From positions 1 through 33,937 of the forward strand of contig JADLHL010000174.1 in the NCBI GenBank assembly GCA_020848815.1: DNA of 33,937 nt, given 5' to 3'. The notes beneath the pieces were generated by a model, which saw only the letters and a program-made list of their open reading frames with translations, made no database searches and was not told where the DNA came from. Made by a program: the position numbers and the translations under genes. The DNA comes from Chitinophagaceae bacterium. GTDB lineage: Bacteria; Bacteroidota; Bacteroidia; Chitinophagales; Chitinophagaceae. Positions 1 to 7,501 of the stretch are shown piece after piece (position 1 is the stretch's first letter; each line of letters opens with the position of its first letter).

Positions 1-54
1 CACGTTGTGTTGCCATATCCCACTGAAGCTTTGCGCAAAGAAACAGTAGTATGA
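1..54 (+). CDS. C-terminal tail of an upstream gene (partial)
   Basis: The first frame is open from the window edge and ends at a TGA at 52-54, encoding the last 17 residues (HVVLPYPTEALRKETVV) of a protein. The other two forward frames look less protein-like. It stops 16 bases before the next ATG, as expected for a co-directional gene. Too little is present to name it. Confidence 0.4.
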   Translation, partial: HVVLPYPTEALRKETVV

Positions 55-70
55 ATTGCTTTACTTTGAA

Positions 71-847
71 ATGATGGAAATAGTATTGATAGGAACAGGC
101 AATGTGGCCACGGTGCTGGCCGGCATGGTGCAGCAAGCCGGCCACCGCATGGTGCAGGTGCTGGGGCGAAATGCACAAGCCGTGAAGCTATTAGCCGACA
201 AATATGGAGCAGAGGGCACCACGGATTTTTCAGCTATCCGGCAACATGTACCATTATATATTATAGCTGCTTCCGACACGGCCATACCCGAAGTGCTGGC
301 ACAGTTACCCAAGCTGAAAGGCCTGTTGGTACACACGGCAGGCTCGGTAAGTATGCAGGTACTGGCAACTGTATCGCCCAACCATGGCATTTTGTATCCG
401 CTGCAAAGCCTGCGGAAAGAAGCGCCGCCCACCGCCCCTGTGCCACTGCTCACCGATGCTTCCACGCCCGACGATCTGGCGCTGCTCGATGATGTAGCCC
501 GCAGCCTCAGCCCCATTACCGGGCATGCCAACGATGTGCAACGCCAGTGGCTGCACATGGCAGCCATTTTTGCCAACAATTTTACCAACCTCATGTATGG
601 GCAGGCGTACAACATTTGCGCAGCGCAGCAAGTACCGTTTGAACTGCTGCAACCACTGATGCAGGAAACCGTGAATCGCTTGACTAACGCAGACCCGAAA
701 CAATGGCAAACCGGCCCCGCCGCCAGACAAGATAGCAGCACCATTGCCAAACACATTGCGCTGTTGCAAACACAAGATGAGAACATGGCCAAGTTGTATG
801 AATACCTTTCGCAGCAGGTGAGCCACTGGATGCAGGCCAAGCGCTGA
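71..847 (+). CDS. Rossmann-fold DUF2520 protein, ProC/ketopantoate-reductase-like oxidoreductase
   Basis: A 258-residue protein. Its N-terminal NAD(P)-binding Rossmann domain starts with the dinucleotide motif GTGNVA (residues 8-13). The C-terminal helical domain (about 150-250) carries the DUF2520 signature QTGPAAR at 213-219, plus an HMAAIFANNFTN helix typical of pyrroline-5-carboxylate-reductase-like dimerisation domains. The substrate is unknown; family resemblance suggests an NAD(P)-dependent dehydrogenase. Start: two adjacent ATGs at 71 and 74. I chose the first; an upstream in-frame TTG at 56 is less likely. From memory, this family often precedes kdsC, ubiA and maf in Bacteroidota, as it does here, although two iron-sulfur genes sit in between. 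Confidence 0.88.
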   Translation: MMEIVLIGTGNVATVLAGMVQQAGHRMVQVLGRNAQAVKLLADKYGAEGTTDFSAIRQHVPLYIIAASDTAIPEVLAQLPKLKGLLVHTAGSVSMQVLATVSPNHGILYPLQSLRKEAPPTAPVPLLTDASTPDDLALLDDVARSLSPITGHANDVQRQWLHMAAIFANNFTNLMYGQAYNICAAQQVPFELLQPLMQETVNRLTNADPKQWQTGPAARQDSSTIAKHIALLQTQDENMAKLYEYLSQQVSHWMQAKR

Positions 848-971
848 TGTTGAGAAACGGAATTTTTTGCGCCCTGCACCCCAACCAAAACAGGATTTAC
901 AGGTTATAAGCAGTCGAAGCGAAACCGCAACCCTTATTTTTGCCGCCCCAATACGAAACGAACCAATCATT

Positions 972-1307
972 ATGTATACTATTCATTTCAAGTTTGAAGA
1001 AAAAGGCCTCGAACCTGTAACGCTGACCAATATTGAAGCCGGTGATTCCATTTTGGAAATTGCCCTGAAAAACGACATTGAACTGCACCACAACTGTGGC
1101 GGCGTATGTGCCTGCAGCACTTGCCATGTATACATTGAAAAAGGGGAAGACTACCTGCCGGAAATTACAGACCGTGAAGAAGATTTTATTGACCGTGCGG
1201 TGAGCCCCCGCCTCAACAGCCGCCTCGGCTGCCAGTGTGTGCTGGAAGCCGGCAGTGGTACAATCGAAGTAACAGTGCCTGACCAATCACAGTTTTTGGG
1301 AGAGTAA
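972..1307 (+). CDS. [2Fe-2S] ferredoxin, adrenodoxin/ISC type
   Basis: A 111-residue electron-transfer protein. The cluster ligands follow the adrenodoxin/Isc-ferredoxin pattern: C42-x5-C48-x2-C51 (CGGVCACSTC) and a distal cysteine at 87 in the RLGCQ motif. Extra cysteines at 46 and 89 are not expected ligands. The beta-grasp fold fits the spacing and length. Such ferredoxins donate electrons during iron-sulfur cluster assembly or to monooxygenases. The neighbour immediately downstream, IscX, favours the assembly role. The open frame extends upstream to 867, but the ATG at 972 gives the normal family start (MYTIHFKFE). Confidence 0.92.
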   Translation: MYTIHFKFEEKGLEPVTLTNIEAGDSILEIALKNDIELHHNCGGVCACSTCHVYIEKGEDYLPEITDREEDFIDRAVSPRLNSRLGCQCVLEAGSGTIEVTVPDQSQFLGE

Positions 1308-1393
1308 AACAATGTGCCGGTTGGCGAATGTGCTAACAATTGTTTTCTTACCTGAATATTCTAATTATTCATTTTCAAATTCCCCATTCTTAT

Positions 1394-1630
1394 ATGAGCT
1401 ACGAACCGCCTATTCACTGGAACGACTACGAAGACATTGCCATTAAACTGTATGAAAAGTTTGGCGATGAGTTCAACGAAGGCAAAATTTACCGCATCCG
1501 CTTTACTGATTTGCTGGAGTGGGTGTTGCAAATTCCCGGCTTCGTGGGTACCCGTGAAGAAAGCAACGAAGGCCACCTCGAAATGATTCAGAGCAGTTGG
1601 GTGTACGAGTGGAGAGACAACCAGAAATAG
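1394..1630 (+). CDS. iscX: IscX/YfhJ-like Fe-S cluster assembly protein
   Basis: A small acidic protein of 78 residues, against about 66 for E. coli IscX. It matches the family pattern: a W-x-D start followed by an IAxxLYEKF helix, then RFTDLLEWV and SNEGHLEMIQSSW. IscX is a modulator of the cysteine desulfurase IscS and binds iron weakly. The acidic surface needed for IscS contact is visible (many D/E). It lies 86 bp after the ferredoxin, repeating the fdx-iscX pairing of isc operons, but no iscS, iscU or hscA is nearby. The start is the ATG at 1394 (MSYEPPIHW); the 18 residues upstream in frame are not family-like. Confidence 0.87.
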   Translation: MSYEPPIHWNDYEDIAIKLYEKFGDEFNEGKIYRIRFTDLLEWVLQIPGFVGTREESNEGHLEMIQSSWVYEWRDNQK

Positions 1631-1636
1631 GATTTC

Positions 1637-1668
1637 GGATGGCTGATGTAGGATGGCTGATGGCTGAT
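1637..1668. repeat. Short direct repeat in the iscX-kdsC spacer
   Basis: The 14-bp unit GGATGGCTGATGTA occurs at 1637-1650 and again, with a changed end, from 1651, followed by a third GGCTGAT. The repeat fills roughly a third of the 88-bp spacer. No function is visible; it looks like simple slippage-type repetition. Confidence 0.7.
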
Positions 1669-1718
1669 TTTCGGCCATCTTTACTACCTACTATCATCCA
1701 CCATCTATCAACTTACCG

Positions 1719-2240
1719 ATGAACGTATTAAGTCTTTTTCCTAACATTAAAGTGTTTGCATTTGATGTGGACGGTGTGCTGACGGACGGCACTTTGTACC
1801 TGATGCCCGAGGGCGAAATGGTACGCCGCATGAACATCAAAGACGGCTATGCTTTGCAACTGGCGGTGAAGAAAGGCTATGAAGTCATCATCATAAGTGG
1901 AGGGCAATCGGAGCTGGTAAAAGAGCGGCTGCATAAACTGGGCATACAACATGTGTACATGCAGGTGCACGATAAAAAGCAGGTACTGCAAGATTTTTTA
2001 AAGCAGCATCAATACAGTTTGTCGCAAACGCTTTTTATGGGTGATGACATTCCCGATTTGGAAGTGATGCAAACAGTGGGGCTCCCCTGCTGCCCTGCTG
2101 ATGCCTGCAGCGAAATACAAGAGACGAGCCTGTACATCAGTCCACAGGTTGGTGGTGCCGGAGCCGCCAGAGATGTGATAGAAAAAGTGCTTAAACTAAA
2201 CGGCGATTGGGTGCATACTACGCAGGTGCAAAGCCGGTAG
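1719..2240 (+). CDS. kdsC: 3-deoxy-D-manno-octulosonate 8-phosphate phosphatase (HAD family)
   Basis: A 173-residue HAD phosphatase of the short, cap-less KdsC type. Motif I is FDVDGVLTDG, with the nucleophile and acid/base aspartates at 16 and 18. Motif II is the serine of ISGG near 60. A lysine around 87 would be motif III, and MGDDIPDLEVM (107-117) is motif IV. KdsC hydrolyses KDO-8-phosphate to KDO, the inner-core sugar of lipopolysaccharide, in the cytoplasm. Length and motif spacing match KdsC; the related YrbI-type name applies equally. It is followed 42 bp later by the prenyltransferase gene. Confidence 0.9.
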   Translation: MNVLSLFPNIKVFAFDVDGVLTDGTLYLMPEGEMVRRMNIKDGYALQLAVKKGYEVIIISGGQSELVKERLHKLGIQHVYMQVHDKKQVLQDFLKQHQYSLSQTLFMGDDIPDLEVMQTVGLPCCPADACSEIQETSLYISPQVGGAGAARDVIEKVLKLNGDWVHTTQVQSR

Positions 2241-2248
2241 AAATAATT

Positions 2249-2278
2249 TTGACCGCTGCCCCTGCCTCGATACTTTTA
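2249..2278 (+). promoter_or_regulatory. Candidate Bacteroidota promoter for ubiA
   Basis: TTG at 2249-2251, a 19-base spacer, then TACTTTTA at 2271-2278. This matches the Bacteroidota -33 TTG / -7 TAnnTTTG pattern with one mismatch (final G to A). It ends only 4 bases before the ATG at 2283, so transcription would start at or near the first codon. Confidence 0.5.
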
Positions 2279-2282
2279 CATC

Positions 2283-3236
2283 ATGCAACTATTAGGTCTC
2301 TTTTTCCGATTGCTCCGCTGGCCTAATCTGGTGTTCATCGCCATTACGCAAATTCTCTTTCATTACTGTATTGTTTTGCCTACGGCCAACAGCCATGCTT
2401 TTCCATTGCATTTGCAGCAGCATTTGTTTTGGCTCATAGTTGCAGCTAGTGTGTTCATTGCCGGTGCAGGCTACATCATCAACGATTATTTCGACATCAA
2501 TATTGATCAGGTAAACAAGCCCGACCGCATGGTGGTAGACCGTATCATCACCCGGCGAATGGCCATTTTTTGGCACCTTGTTTTTTCTGGCATTGGCGTA
2601 TTGCTGAGTGTGTATGTTGGCTATACATTGCACAACCCGCTTGTTGCCATTGGTAATATCCTTTGCGTAGTGCTGCTGTGGGTGTATTCTACCACCTACA
2701 AGCGAAAAATGATTATTGGCAACGTGCTCATTTCACTACTCACGGCCTGGGTTATTCTCATCATGTTGGTGGCTGAATTGCCCGGTTGGTGGAACAGCAT
2801 CATCACCGCAGCCGACACACAAGCTTCGGTAGCGAGGCTTACCCGCATTGGTGTGCTCTATGCCGCTTTTGCTTTCATCATATCTCTTATACGAGAAGTG
2901 GTAAAAGACATGGAAGACATGGAAGGCGACCGTCGGGCACAATGCAAAACTTTGCCCATTGTGTATGGAGTAAATGCATCGAAAGTATTTGCCGGCACAT
3001 GGCTGGCAATCCTCATTGTAATGCTCATAGTAATGCAAACCTATGTGCTCATTTTTCAGTGGTGGTATGCCTCTTTATACTTACTGATTACCGTTACAGT
3101 GCCGCTTTTACTTTTGTTCAATCATTTATTTAAAGCCACCAATACTACACAGTTTGCACAACTGAGCAATAAACTCAAATGGATTATGCTGGGCGGTATT
3201 TGCTCTATGGTTTTCTTTATGTTGTATACCCGATAA
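2283..3236 (+). CDS. UbiA-family prenyltransferase, GGGP geranylgeranyltransferase-like
   Basis: A 317-residue polytopic membrane protein with about eight or nine hydrophobic segments. The two aspartate-rich, Mg-prenyl-diphosphate-binding loops of the UbiA superfamily are present: NDYFDINID at 67-75 and KDMEDMEGDRR at 208-218. In Bacteroidota this subfamily is usually annotated geranylgeranylglycerol-phosphate geranylgeranyltransferase, by likeness to the archaeal ether-lipid enzyme; the true bacterial acceptor is uncertain. It overlaps neither neighbour, and maf starts 4 bp after its stop, so the two are surely co-transcribed. Confidence 0.88.
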   Translation: MQLLGLFFRLLRWPNLVFIAITQILFHYCIVLPTANSHAFPLHLQQHLFWLIVAASVFIAGAGYIINDYFDINIDQVNKPDRMVVDRIITRRMAIFWHLVFSGIGVLLSVYVGYTLHNPLVAIGNILCVVLLWVYSTTYKRKMIIGNVLISLLTAWVILIMLVAELPGWWNSIITAADTQASVARLTRIGVLYAAFAFIISLIREVVKDMEDMEGDRRAQCKTLPIVYGVNASKVFAGTWLAILIVMLIVMQTYVLIFQWWYASLYLLITVTVPLLLLFNHLFKATNTTQFAQLSNKLKWIMLGGICSMVFFMLYTR

Positions 3237-3240
3237 GTTT

Positions 3241-3843
3241 ATGAGAAGTTCACTGCCCCGCATCATCTTGGCCAGCCAATCGCCCCGCAGAAAAATGCTG
3301 CTCGAATGGGCTGAAGTAGATTTTGAAGTCATCGTAAAACATACCGATGAAATAGAAGACCCGACATTACCAATAGACCAAGTGCCCGTAGCCATAGCCC
3401 GTGAAAAAGCATTGGCTGTAAAAAAAGAACTTACCCGCTGGGATGAGAGCCGCACGGAGAACAGCAACCATTTGCCCATACTGGCGGCAGACACTATTGT
3501 TGTACTCAACAACCGCATCATTGGCAAACCTGCCAGCCGCGAAGATGCTGTACATTTTTTGCTGCAATTATCCGGACAAACGCATGAAGTAATCACCGGT
3601 GTTTGCCTTATGACAAGAAGTGAAACTTTTGAATTTGCAGACACTACTTCAGTTACTTTTCATGAGCTTACACACCAGCAAATAGAATACTACGTAGACA
3701 AATACGAACCCTACGACAAAGCCGGTGCCTATGCCATTCAAGAGTGGATTGGAGTAACAGGCATAAAAAGTATTCAGGGTGATTTTTACAACGTAATGGG
3801 GCTTCCGGTGAGTCGTGTTTTACAGCTGCTAAAGGAATTGTAA
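3241..3843 (+). CDS. maf: Maf-family nucleoside triphosphate pyrophosphatase
   Basis: A 200-residue Maf/HAM1-fold protein. It has the N-terminal signature LASQSPRRK (10-18), the catalytic-region AADTIV with Asp at 84, the GKPASREDA motif (96-104) and YDKAGAYAIQ near 160. Maf enzymes hydrolyse non-canonical or specific NTPs (dTTP/UTP or m7GTP) to the monophosphate plus PPi, in nucleotide-pool sanitation or septum control. The AADT motif is common to the family, and I cannot fix the exact substrate. The start at 3241 leaves a 4-bp gap to the upstream prenyltransferase, indicating one transcript. Confidence 0.93.
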   Translation: MRSSLPRIILASQSPRRKMLLEWAEVDFEVIVKHTDEIEDPTLPIDQVPVAIAREKALAVKKELTRWDESRTENSNHLPILAADTIVVLNNRIIGKPASREDAVHFLLQLSGQTHEVITGVCLMTRSETFEFADTTSVTFHELTHQQIEYYVDKYEPYDKAGAYAIQEWIGVTGIKSIQGDFYNVMGLPVSRVLQLLKEL

Positions 3844-3867
3844 CCTCGTCAGGTTTATGTACATTAG
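3838..3867 (+). promoter_or_regulatory. Candidate Bacteroidota promoter for the DUF2851 gene
   Basis: TTG at 3838-3840 (the last sense codon of maf), exactly 19 bases, then TACATTAG at 3860-3867. This is a one-mismatch match to TAnnTTTG with the same spacing as the site before ubiA. The gene starts at 3891, giving a leader of roughly 20 bases. Confidence 0.5.
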
Positions 3868-3890
3868 CGGAGACACACCCTGTACCCGCT

Positions 3891-5174
3891 ATGAACGAAC
3901 GTTTGCTACAATTCATCTGGCAGTTTCGCTATTACAATGCGCAACAACTGCAAACTACATTACATTATCCTATAGAAGTGATTCACCCCGGTGAATGGAA
4001 CACACATCAGGGAGCTGATTTTCAAAATGCAAGAATCAATATTGATGGTACGCTGTGGGCAGGTGCTGTAGAGCTGCACTTACGCACCAGCGATTGGTAC
4101 AAACACGGGCATCATCACGATGACCGTTATGCAAAAATTATTTTGCATGTGGTGTACGAACATGATGTGCCCGATTGGCCGGCGGAGGTTCCGGTTTTAG
4201 CGTTGCGCAATCGTATTTCGGGCATGATGCTGCAGCAATACAGCAGCTGGATGAGCAGCCAGCAAGCCATACCCTGTGGCACACAAGCTTCGGCGGTGCC
4301 CTCTCTCATTTGGCAAAACTGGCTCGACCGGTTGCTGGCAGAAAGGCTGCAGCAAAAAACCAACCGCGTTGCCAAACACATTCAGCAAACGCAACAGCAT
4401 TGGGAAGAAGTGTGCTGGCGAATGATAAGCCGGGCCATGGGTGGTGCCGTAAACGGCGAAAGCTTTGAACAAATGGCCGCCTCCATTTCAGTAACCATTT
4501 TAGCGAAGCACAAAAACCAGATTCATCAGCTGGAAGCATTACTCTTGGGGCAGGCGGGCTTATTGCATAAACACATGACCGATAAGTATGCGCAAATGCT
4601 GTACAAAGAGTACCAGTTTTTGCAGCAAAAATATCAACTACGGGTCATTCAACAGCCTCCGTCCTTTTTAAGAATGCGGCCGGTCAATTTTCCTACCATA
4701 AGGCTGGCACAGCTGGCTATGCTTATTAATCAGAGCAGTCATTTGTTTTCGCAACTGCTGGAAACCAATGAACTCAAACAAATTCACCAGCTGTTTGATG
4801 TAACAGCCAACGATTACTGGCAAACCCATTTTAAACCCGACCACGAAAGTGAGCCACAGCCAAAGACACTCGGCAAGCAGGCTATCGATAGTGTTGTGAT
4901 AAATGCTATTGCGCCGCTATTGTATGCATACGGCAAAGCTTTGAATCAACCCGCACAAACCGAAAAAGCATTGCGTTTTCTGCAAGCAACTGCTGCCGAA
5001 AAAAATACGTTCATGACCGCTTTTGCTGCCATGAACGTACCTATCGAAAATGCCTATACTTCGCAAGCCTTACTACAACTGCGCAAACAATATTGCGATG
5101 CCCGACGCTGCCTCGAGTGTGCCGTGGGTAATCGCTTGTTGCGCAGCGAAGCCCTTAGCCCCACTGGTAGCTAA
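3891..5174 (+). CDS. DUF2851 family protein
   Basis: A 427-residue soluble protein with no signal peptide or membrane segment. It matches the Bacteroidota DUF2851 family. An N-terminal domain (about 1-120) contains the HPGEWNTHQGADFQNARI and WAGAVELHLRTSDWYKHGHHHD stretches, followed by a helical, glutamine-rich middle. A conserved C-terminal cysteine pair lies in CDARRCLECAVGN (about 402-414). The histidine- and aspartate-rich N-terminal block could bind a metal, as in restriction-like nuclease folds, but that is only a guess; the function is unknown. Its last 20 bases overlap the end of the convergent OsmC gene. Confidence 0.9.
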   Translation: MNERLLQFIWQFRYYNAQQLQTTLHYPIEVIHPGEWNTHQGADFQNARINIDGTLWAGAVELHLRTSDWYKHGHHHDDRYAKIILHVVYEHDVPDWPAEVPVLALRNRISGMMLQQYSSWMSSQQAIPCGTQASAVPSLIWQNWLDRLLAERLQQKTNRVAKHIQQTQQHWEEVCWRMISRAMGGAVNGESFEQMAASISVTILAKHKNQIHQLEALLLGQAGLLHKHMTDKYAQMLYKEYQFLQQKYQLRVIQQPPSFLRMRPVNFPTIRLAQLAMLINQSSHLFSQLLETNELKQIHQLFDVTANDYWQTHFKPDHESEPQPKTLGKQAIDSVVINAIAPLLYAYGKALNQPAQTEKALRFLQATAAEKNTFMTAFAAMNVPIENAYTSQALLQLRKQYCDARRCLECAVGNRLLRSEALSPTGS

Positions 5175-5562
5175 TCACCTGCTCCAGATCGGGGTGCAGG
5201 CTACGGGCCACCGGGCATGCATTACCTGCAGCTTCCAGTATTTGGCGGTCCTTATCGCTCAGGTCGAGTGCTGGCAGTTTTACCCACACTTCAATTTTTA
5301 CAATGCGGCGTGGAGGTTCTTTGCTCATGTGTTTTTGCACATCTACAGTTGCGCCTTCCAGTTCTATACCCATATCAGTAGCCTTAATAGCCATAGTGGT
5401 AATGAGGCAAAGGCCCAGCGAAGTAGCCGTCAAATCAGTGGGCGAAAACCTTTCTCCTTTTCCCCTGTTATCTGTTGGTGCATCGGTTTCCAAACCCGAT
5501 CCACTCTGATTATGCACAGCTGTGCACCTTAACGCTCCATTGTAAATTAACGATGCGGTCAT
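5155..5562 (-). CDS. OsmC family (peroxiredoxin-like) protein
   Basis: A 135-residue OsmC/Ohr-superfamily protein. The two redox cysteines are in the expected places: C52 in the central helix (LGLCLITTMAIKA) and C116 in NACPVARSLHPD. Such proteins reduce organic hydroperoxides using the cysteine pair in a homodimer; this branch (YhfA-like OsmC) is less well characterised than Ohr. It is transcribed against the DUF2851 gene, sharing a 20-bp tail overlap, and diverges from the gene at 5608 with a 45-bp spacer. Confidence 0.9.
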   Translation of the reverse strand: MTASLIYNGALRCTAVHNQSGSGLETDAPTDNRGKGERFSPTDLTATSLGLCLITTMAIKATDMGIELEGATVDVQKHMSKEPPRRIVKIEVWVKLPALDLSDKDRQILEAAGNACPVARSLHPDLEQVISYQWG

Positions 5563-5574
5563 ACCTTATTTTTG
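5540..5574 (+). promoter_or_regulatory. Possible promoter for the 5608 gene
   Basis: A perfect TAnnTTTG element (TATTTTTG) at 5567-5574, with a TTG at 5540-5542. The spacer is 24 bases, longer than the usual 19-21, so only the -7 half is convincing. It lies within the start of the divergent OsmC gene and 33 bases before the ATG at 5608. Confidence 0.35.
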
Positions 5575-5607
5575 GGCTAAATTTACTGTTACCAACAACA
5601 CTAATAC

Positions 5608-6459
5608 ATGGTCATTTCAAAATTGATTCCCGCCTCGCTTTGTTGCCTGCTTTCTTTAGCTTCTCTTTCGTTGCAAGCTCAAGACACCAACGAAGGCTCA
5701 GACAGAAAGTCGAGACAGGCCAAGCAACAGGCCCGCAGAGACAAGGTGAATCAAATGGCCAAGGCCGAAGAAGAAGGTGCCATCATATACCATAAGGAAT
5801 GGGTACTCGGCGGCAAGTTGTACAACGATGGTTTGGCGGCCCATTTTCAAAAGGCTAAAATGAAAACCAATTACAAATCGAATTGGTACCTGGTAGAAGT
5901 AGGGGTAAGGAAGGCCAACAATGAATACAAGATTGGCAGCGAAGATGTCAGCATTGGATTTGCTTTAACCCGCCCATACATCTATGCAAAGCAAAACGTG
6001 TTTATGCAAACCAAAATTGGTTTTGGCCAACAATACCTCATTGGTGGCAAAGGCAATAAAAACGGGGTTGCTGTAATGGCCATTTACGGTGGCGGTTTAT
6101 CGCTCGGTTTGCTGAAACCTTATTACATCGAGAAATTTGATGCCGCCAATAATGAGCTCGTTAAAATAAACTGGATGGGTGGCACCAACCGAACCGATAC
6201 TTTGTTTTTAGACCAAACAGTACAAGGAACCAGCGCCGGTTTTTTCAAAGGCTTTAGTGACTTAAAATTCAGACCCGGCGTATTCGCCAAAACAGGTTTG
6301 CGCTTCGATTATGGCCGCTACAACGAAATGGTGAGTGCAATAGAATGTGGCGTAAACGTAGAATTCTACGCACAGGAAATGCCTATTATGGTAAACAACC
6401 CCGCCAAACGCTTTTTTGCCAACATTTACGTAGGCATAGAATTTGGCCGGCGGAAATAA
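5608..6459 (+). CDS. Uncharacterised secreted protein, probable outer-membrane beta-barrel
   Basis: A 283-residue protein. It has a signal peptide (about 1-24, ending ...SLQAQ), then a highly charged segment (about 27-50, rich in K, R, Q and E), then alternating hydrophobic/polar strands up to the end ([10 protein letters not shown]), as in small outer-membrane beta-barrels. The glycine-rich stretches [15 protein letters not shown] and IYGGGLSLG fit strand turns. I do not recognise a named family. It is followed 50 bp later by lipA on the same strand, probably sharing a transcript without an obvious functional link. Confidence 0.75.
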   Translation: MVISKLIPASLCCLLSLASLSLQAQDTNEGSDRKSRQAKQQARRDKVNQMAKAEEEGAIIYHKEWVLGGKLYNDGLAAHFQKAKMKTNYKSNWYLVEVGVRKANNEYKIGSEDVSIGFALTRPYIYAKQNVFMQTKIGFGQQYLIGGKGNKNGVAVMAIYGGGLSLGLLKPYYIEKFDAANNELVKINWMGGTNRTDTLFLDQTVQGTSAGFFKGFSDLKFRPGVFAKTGLRFDYGRYNEMVSAIECGVNVEFYAQEMPIMVNNPAKRFFANIYVGIEFGRRK

Positions 6460-6509
6460 CCTTTTGCACAGGATGCTGTTTATTCAGCAACTATTACCTT
6501 GCACAAATT

Positions 6510-7439
6510 ATGAGTTGTATTACACAGGATCAATCCGTAGAAAAAATAAAGAAACCATCGTGGCTGCGTGTAAAACTGCCTATTGGCGAAAGTTACAGGC
6601 ATGTGAGAGGATTGGTAGACAATCATAAACTGCATACCATTTGCGAAAGCGGCAATTGCCCCAACATGGGCGAATGCTGGGGTGCAGGCACAGCCACATT
6701 TATGATTTTGGGAAATACCTGTACCCGCAGCTGTGGCTTTTGCGCCGTAGCTACCGGCCGCCCCGACCCCGTAGATTGGGACGAACCGCAACGGGTAGCC
6801 GAAGCCATTCATCTCATGAAAGTGAAGCATGCTGTTATCACTTCGGTAGACCGTGATGAAATACCCGACGGAGGCAGCATCATTTGGTACAACACCATCA
6901 AAGCGGTAAAAACCCTCAATCCGGAAACCACGCTGGAAACGTTGATTCCCGATTTTAAAGGAGAAACAGAAAACATTCTGCGGGTAGCCGAAGCTGCTCC
7001 AGAAGTGATCAGCCACAATATAGAAACAGTAGAACGCCTTACCCGTCAGGTGCGCATTCAGGCGAAGTACTGGCGTAGTATGGAAGTATTGCGTACACTA
7101 AAGCAGGCCGGCATCCGTACTAAGAGTGGTATTATGCTCGGCCTCGGCGAAAGCATGGATGAAGTGAAGCAAACCATGGAAGACCTGCGCAATGTAAATG
7201 TGGATGTCATCACCATTGGACAATACCTGCAGCCCACCAGCCGCCACCTGCCTGTAGATCGTTTTGTACACCCCGATGAGTTTGCCATGCTTCGTGAGTT
7301 TGGCTACGAGCTGGGCTTCGACTATGTAGAAAGCGGCCCGCTGGTACGCAGCAGCTACCACAGCGAAAACCACGTGATAGCAGGCTACGGCCGCAATGCC
7401 TGGATGCAGGAAAAAACTGCCGAAGTAGCCCAAGCGTAA
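6510..7439 (+). CDS. lipA: Lipoyl synthase (radical SAM)
   Basis: A 309-residue enzyme that inserts two sulfur atoms into protein-bound octanoyl groups to make the lipoyl cofactor of 2-oxoacid dehydrogenases and the glycine-cleavage H protein. All cluster ligands are present: the auxiliary-cluster cysteines C45, C50 and C56 ([12 protein letters not shown]), the radical-SAM cysteines C71, C75 and C78 (CTRSCGFC), and the C-terminal RSSYHS motif (280-285) whose serine ligates the auxiliary cluster. The start is the ATG at 6510; an upstream in-frame extension to 6345 overlaps the preceding gene and lacks family similarity. Confidence 0.97.
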   Translation: MSCITQDQSVEKIKKPSWLRVKLPIGESYRHVRGLVDNHKLHTICESGNCPNMGECWGAGTATFMILGNTCTRSCGFCAVATGRPDPVDWDEPQRVAEAIHLMKVKHAVITSVDRDEIPDGGSIIWYNTIKAVKTLNPETTLETLIPDFKGETENILRVAEAAPEVISHNIETVERLTRQVRIQAKYWRSMEVLRTLKQAGIRTKSGIMLGLGESMDEVKQTMEDLRNVNVDVITIGQYLQPTSRHLPVDRFVHPDEFAMLREFGYELGFDYVESGPLVRSSYHSENHVIAGYGRNAWMQEKTAEVAQA

Positions 7440-7467
7440 ATAAATAAAATCATTAATGATACAGCAG

Positions 7468-7496
7468 GCACCCGCAACGGGTGCTTTGCTATTTTT
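7468..7496 (+). terminator. Intrinsic terminator after lipA
   Basis: GCACCCG (7468-7474), a three-base loop CAA, CGGGTGC (7478-7484), then TTTGCTATTTTT. The stem is short but strong and the T-run is interrupted. It lies 28 bp after the lipA stop and ends just before the next ATG at 7502. Confidence 0.7.
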
Positions 7497-7501
7497 AGGC
7501 C

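Noticed and set aside
61..888. 275-codon minus-strand frame opposite the DUF2520 gene
   Set aside because: A cysteine- and serine-rich shadow translation; the plus-strand protein has intact Rossmann and DUF2520 motifs.
935..942. TATTTTTG upstream of the ferredoxin gene as a promoter
   Set aside because: It matches TAnnTTTG, but no TTG lies at the expected distance upstream; a lone 8-base A/T-rich match is weak.
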